64,000 nucleotides of DNA from Rhodospirillaceae bacterium (GTDB lineage Bacteria; Pseudomonadota; Alphaproteobacteria; UBA8366), in contig PBOR01000046.1 of the NCBI GenBank assembly GCA_002724395.1, forward strand, positions 1 to 64,000, in the 5' to 3' direction. Made by a program: the position numbers and the translations under genes. The notes beneath the pieces were generated by a model, which did no database searches, was not told the origin of the DNA, and saw only the letters and a program-made list of their open reading frames with translations. Below, piece by piece: positions 60,355 through 64,000 of the stretch (position 1 is its first letter; the number at the start of each line of letters is the position of its first letter).

Positions 60355-61089
60355 ATGAAATTACTAAAAAAAGACGAAATTAGGGCGTTACGGTCGCGGA
60401 TTCACCATCTAGAACGACCGAAAGAGCGGTCGGCAGGAGTGTTAGGCCTGGGCATTGAGACGCTAGACGAAGCGCTGCCGAATGGCGGTTTAGAAAAAGC
60501 GGCGGTCCATGAGGTAACGGGCAGTTCTGCGGGTGGCTTTGCGGCTATGTTGGCGGGCAAGTTTTGTAAAACGGGCAAGCCGGTATTGTGGTGTGTGGAG
60601 GCGGCTTCGAAAGCAGCGCTCTACGGGCCCGGTTTGGCAGCTTTCGGCGTATCGCCGGACCAGTTGATAGTAGTTCACTGTCGCACCGTAGCTGAAATGC
60701 TGTGGGCGATGGAGGAAGGTCTTCGAGAGGAAGTTGTGGGCTTGGTAATCGGTGAATCGGTAAAGCCGCTTTCGCTGACCATCAGCCGTCGCTTACAGCT
60801 AGCGGCTGAAACCGGTGGGACCATGGGCTTAATATTGTGCCACGGTAAAACGGAAGGGGTACTAGCCCCAAGTGCGGTAACCACACGTTGGCAGGTAGAC
60901 AGTATACCGTCGTTTGGCCGGGGCGTTTTATATGGAAAACTATGTGCGGAGACGAGTTGGCGCTTAGGGCTACGGCGCTGCCGGGGCGCGGAACAAGAAT
61001 ATAACTGGGATGTGGAGTGGGACGATGCGGCGTGTAATCTCGCTTTGGCTACCGATGCTGGCTATCGAGGCTTGGGCGCGGCGAAATAA
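60355..61089 (+). CDS. imuA: ImuA, SOS mutagenesis RecA-like accessory protein
   Basis: A 244-residue ImuA-type protein with a weakly RecA-like fold. Recognisable parts are the start LLKKDEIRALRSRIHHLE, LGLGIETLDEALPNGGLEKA, AVHEVTGSSAGGFAAMLAGK, and TRWQVDSIPSFGRGVLYG plus the Trp-rich C-terminus (QEYNWDVEWDDAA). The ATG has AGGAGAGG just upstream. It forms with ImuB and DnaE2 the mutasome that carries out error-prone synthesis after DNA damage. The end of imuA overlaps imuB by 65 bases. Confidence 0.92.
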   Translation: MKLLKKDEIRALRSRIHHLERPKERSAGVLGLGIETLDEALPNGGLEKAAVHEVTGSSAGGFAAMLAGKFCKTGKPVLWCVEAASKAALYGPGLAAFGVSPDQLIVVHCRTVAEMLWAMEEGLREEVVGLVIGESVKPLSLTISRRLQLAAETGGTMGLILCHGKTEGVLAPSAVTTRWQVDSIPSFGRGVLYGKLCAETSWRLGLRRCRGAEQEYNWDVEWDDAACNLALATDAGYRGLGAAK

Positions 61090-62602
61090 AAATTTCTCAT
61101 CAGGTTTGCAGGCTAAGTCTCGGTCTCAACTACCACAAGGGCCGATGGTCCTGACGACGGAGGTGAAGGGGGTATTATTTGTAGAGGCTGCCAACCTTGA
61201 GGCTATAGGGATTGGGATTACGCCGGGGATGGCGCTGGCCGACGCACAGACGTTGGAACCAGGTCTTGAGACTGCACCGGCGGCTCCCGTAGCGGATGCG
61301 GTTTTACTGAAAAGATTAGCAACCTGGTGCCTACGCTACACGCCATGGGTAGCGGTGGAGGGCAAGGACGGGCTGTGGCTTGATGTGAGCGGATGCACGC
61401 ATTTATTTGGCAGCGAATCTAAGTTGATGGGTAGCATTACAGAACGGCTTGGGCAGTTGGGTTTCACTGTCCGGTTGGGGATCGCCGATACGCCGGGCAC
61501 GGCCTGGGCTGTTGCGCATTACAGGTCGCAGGACAGGGGGGGGAATAATATAGTACCGCCGAACGATCAACGGCTCACGCTTGCGCCTTTGCCAATCGCG
61601 GCATTGCGGCTTGAGCCTAAAGTCGTGGAACAGTTGACCCGGCTCGGCTTATCGACGGTTGGCACGCTCTATCCGTTGCCGCGCGCCTCACTCGTTAAAA
61701 GGTTTGGCTCACAGGTGGGTAAGCGGCTTGATCAGGCCCTGGGACGACAGTCAGAACCGATTTCGCCTCACCGTCCGCCGCCAAGCTATCATGTGCGCCG
61801 CTCCTTTGCGGATGCCATCGGACGTCAAGAAGACATAGAGGCCACTTTGTTGATATTGCTGGAGGAGCTGTGCGAAGCCCTCGATAAGGCGGGGCAAGGT
61901 GCGCGGCAACTGATCCTTGATCTATTTTTAGTTGATGGCAAGGTTAAGAGTGTCCGCGTCGGCACGGCCCGACCCGCAAAAGATGCGGAACGGCTCGCGC
62001 GTCTGTTCACCGAGCCACTGGAGAATGTGAAGGCGTGTTTTGGAGTCGACGCGATCACCCTTTCCGTATCCGTGGCCGAACCGTTAGGGGCGTCCCAGAC
62101 CCAGGCTATGGGATTGGAAAGAAATATAGAGAATGAAGGTAACATTATTGCATTAGCTCCTTTGCTGGATAGGCTCGGTAATCGACTTGGCTTTGGCTGG
62201 ATCGTAGCCTTAGAGCCTCAAGATAGCCATGTGCCGGACCGGGCAGTGCGCTTGAGCTCCGCCGCCGCAGTGTGTCCAAAAGAAACTTGGTCCGGCAAGC
62301 CCCTCCGTCCCCTCCGATTATTAGATAGGCCTGAAGCGGTGGAAGTAGTAACCGACATCGCACCCCACCAGCCGCCGTCTTTATTTTATTGGCGTAAAGT
62401 GAAACACCATGTACGGGCCACTACGGGTCCGGAACGTATCGTGCCTGAATGGTGGCATTGCGAGCAAAGCTGGGGTGGTGGACTGCGAGATTATTGGCGG
62501 GTTGAGGATAAGGGCGGGCGGAGGTTCTGGCTTTTTAGCGAGAGTGCGAGCTCTTGTAGCTCGAAGGCCGTGCGATGGTATCTGCATGGACTGTTTGCCT
62601 GA
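61025..62602 (+). CDS. imuB: ImuB, Y-family polymerase-like mutasome scaffold
   Basis: A 525-residue ImuB. It has the Y-family polymerase layout but lacks the catalytic acidic residues: the N-terminus reads MRRVISLWLPMLAIEAWARR where active enzymes have DxD-type motifs. Later features are VEAANLEAIGIGITPGMALA, KDGLWLDVSGCTHLFGSE and the HhH region LTRLGLSTVGTLYPLPRASL. It joins ImuA and DnaE2 to the beta clamp. ATG 61025, inside imuA, is the best start. dnaE2 begins 2 bases after its stop. Confidence 0.92.
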   Translation: MRRVISLWLPMLAIEAWARRNKNFSSGLQAKSRSQLPQGPMVLTTEVKGVLFVEAANLEAIGIGITPGMALADAQTLEPGLETAPAAPVADAVLLKRLATWCLRYTPWVAVEGKDGLWLDVSGCTHLFGSESKLMGSITERLGQLGFTVRLGIADTPGTAWAVAHYRSQDRGGNNIVPPNDQRLTLAPLPIAALRLEPKVVEQLTRLGLSTVGTLYPLPRASLVKRFGSQVGKRLDQALGRQSEPISPHRPPPSYHVRRSFADAIGRQEDIEATLLILLEELCEALDKAGQGARQLILDLFLVDGKVKSVRVGTARPAKDAERLARLFTEPLENVKACFGVDAITLSVSVAEPLGASQTQAMGLERNIENEGNIIALAPLLDRLGNRLGFGWIVALEPQDSHVPDRAVRLSSAAAVCPKETWSGKPLRPLRLLDRPEAVEVVTDIAPHQPPSLFYWRKVKHHVRATTGPERIVPEWWHCEQSWGGGLRDYWRVEDKGGRRFWLFSESASSCSSKAVRWYLHGLFA

Positions 62603-62603
62603 T

Positions 62604-64000
62604 ATGTCGAGCACGCCGGATTACGCAGAGTTACAGGTCAGTACTAATTTCAGCTTTCTGCGTGGTGCATCACACCCTGATGAACTGGCCATCCAAGCTG
62701 CTGCCGTAGGTCATAGGGCTATTGGTGTGACCGATAGAAATTCTCTAGCCGGTATAGTCCGTGCCCATCTGGGAGCTAAGCAGGCCGGTATTCCACTATT
62801 AGTCGGTGCGCGGTTGGATGTTCGGGATGGGATGAGCCTGCTGGCATATCCCCATGACAGAGCAGCCTATGGCAGGTTATCGCAGCTAATTACGCTCGGT
62901 CGTCGTCGCGCTCCGAAAGGTGAGTGCGAGCTCTATCGGCTAGATATTCTAGAATATGGCGTGGGGATGGTCTTGATTGCGGTACCGCCTGATGACCCCG
63001 CGAAGGTATTTGATCAAGAATTAGCGGCGTTGCGGGAAGCGTTCCCCGATGAAATTTATCTTGCGGCAAACCATTTTCTCCGAGGTGACGACGATCAACG
63101 ACTCGCACATTTAAATATAATTTCTGCGCGCTGCGCAGTGCCGTTGGTAGCGACGAACGATGTACATATGCATGTGGCGTCGCGTCGCCCGCTGTTGGAT
63201 ATACTCACCTGTATCCGTGAAAAATGTACAGTCGACACTGCGGGCTATCGCATTGCAATGAATGGGGAGCGGCGGTTGAAGTCGGGCGAAGAAATGGCGC
63301 GGCTGTTTCGCGATTACCCAGATGCGCTGGCGCGCACGGTAGAGATTGCTAAACGGTGCCACTTTAGCCTTGATGAGTTGGCCTATGAATACCCTGATGA
63401 AATCACGTCCGACGGGCGCACGCCTCAGGAAGAGTTGGAGCGTCTCACTTGGATGGAGGCAAAGAAAAGGTTTCCTGGTGGCGTACCCGATAAAATCAAA
63501 CAGCAGATTACTTATGAACTGACTTTGACCGATGAACTTGACTATGCGCCGTATTTTCTAACTGTCCACGACCTTATACGGTTTGCTCGATCTCGCGGTA
63601 TTCTTTGTCAGGGGCGTGGGTCGGCTGCGAACTCGACGGTTTGCTACTGTCTCGGTATCACGTCAGTTGACCCCACAAAAATTGATCTCTTATTCGAGCG
63701 TTTTGTTTCCACCGAGCGGAACGAGCCACCAGATATCGATATAGATTTTGAACATGAGCGCCGCGAAGAGGTGATCCAATATATATATGATAAATATGGT
63801 CGTGACCGGGCCGGTATGACTGCTGTTGTTACGACCTACCGGGCGCGCAGTGCAGTGCGTGAGGTGGGGAAGGTGTTAGGGCTATCGCAGGACACAGTGG
63901 GCGTGTTAGCGGGCCAAGTTTGGGGATGGTTGTCGGAAGGAATCGAAGACGAACGGGTGCGCGAAGTGGGGCTTGATCCGTCTGACCGGCGGCTTCGTCT
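62604..64000 (+). CDS. dnaE2: Error-prone DNA polymerase DnaE2, C-terminal end outside the window
   Basis: The gene begins with ATG 62604 (MSSTPDYAELQVSTNFSFLR) two bases after the imuB stop and continues past the window edge; 465 codons are visible. The N-terminal PHP domain is recognisable (FSFLRGASHPDELAIQAAA, GHRAIGVTDRNSLAGIVRAH). The polymerase core follows with VPLVATNDVHMHV, RGSAANSTVCYCLGITSVDP, and PPDIDIDFEHERREEVI around residue 377, containing the catalytic Asp pair. It is the translesion polymerase of the LexA-controlled mutasome. It differs from DnaE1 by its place and by SOS control. Confidence 0.93.
   Translation, partial: MSSTPDYAELQVSTNFSFLRGASHPDELAIQAAAVGHRAIGVTDRNSLAGIVRAHLGAKQAGIPLLVGARLDVRDGMSLLAYPHDRAAYGRLSQLITLGRRRAPKGECELYRLDILEYGVGMVLIAVPPDDPAKVFDQELAALREAFPDEIYLAANHFLRGDDDQRLAHLNIISARCAVPLVATNDVHMHVASRRPLLDILTCIREKCTVDTAGYRIAMNGERRLKSGEEMARLFRDYPDALARTVEIAKRCHFSLDELAYEYPDEITSDGRTPQEELERLTWMEAKKRFPGGVPDKIKQQITYELTLTDELDYAPYFLTVHDLIRFARSRGILCQGRGSAANSTVCYCLGITSVDPTKIDLLFERFVSTERNEPPDIDIDFEHERREEVIQYIYDKYGRDRAGMTAVVTTYRARSAVREVGKVLGLSQDTVGVLAGQVWGWLSEGIEDERVREVGLDPSDRRLR

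Overview
This window is a continuous piece of an alphaproteobacterial chromosome, roughly half GC by eye. The lineage evidence is direct. There is a 5-aminolevulinate synthase (C4/Shemin haem pathway), the neighbourhood pdxH / glycine-zipper lipoprotein / dnaJ-like / fabI / aroC, an hpnB hopanoid glycosyltransferase, a deacetylase-xseB-ispA-tlyA cluster, a Fur-type Zur box, and an imuA-imuB-dnaE2 mutasome behind an alphaproteobacterial LexA box (GTTC-N7-GTTC). The many CoA transferases, TauD dioxygenases, amidohydrolases and MmgE/PrpD proteins suggest a metabolically versatile, probably marine or host-associated, Rhodospirillales-like heterotroph; that habitat is inference.

Layout: 1-6.4 kb holds two amidases (the first cut by the window edge) and a three-gene ABC importer. 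6.5-10.7 kb is a tight five-gene operon: family III CoA transferase, MaoC-like hydratase, BadH-like dehydrogenase, BadI-like ring hydrolase and a phosphosulfolactate-synthase-like protein, together resembling an alicyclic-acid ring-opening pathway. 10.8-18.2 kb carries an amidohydrolase, a UGSC-family selenoprotein with an in-frame UGA, an atypical crotonase, a DapB homologue, a TPP enzyme, a cupin and a carboxymuconolactone-decarboxylase-like protein. 18.5-25 kb has an MFS transporter, a Zn-alcohol dehydrogenase, an ACMSD-type amidohydrolase, MmgE/PrpD and a TauD dioxygenase.

25-36 kb: a SPINDLY-type TPR glycosyltransferase, a small secreted cysteine-containing protein, an Asp/Glu racemase homologue, zur-znuC-znuB with its operator, an NSS symporter, msrA, a dienelactone hydrolase, and a radical-SAM/TPR protein whose core is far more AT-rich than both ends. 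36-50 kb is mostly housekeeping: omega-aminotransferase, hemA, GST/SDR pair, pdxH, dnaJ-like, fabI, aroC, hpnB, tlyA, ispA, xseB and a class II deacetylase. 50-60 kb: an RND efflux pair, an oligopeptide ABC operon led by hspQ, a TauD dioxygenase and an RraA-like protein. After an extremely AT-rich spacer, the SOS mutasome operon runs off the right edge inside dnaE2.

Most notable: the UGSC selenoprotein (a naive annotation splits it in two), the BadHI-like operon ending in a ComA homologue, the compositionally mosaic radical-SAM gene, and a GST gene whose only sensible start is AUU. I saw no tRNA, rRNA, CRISPR array or insertion sequence.
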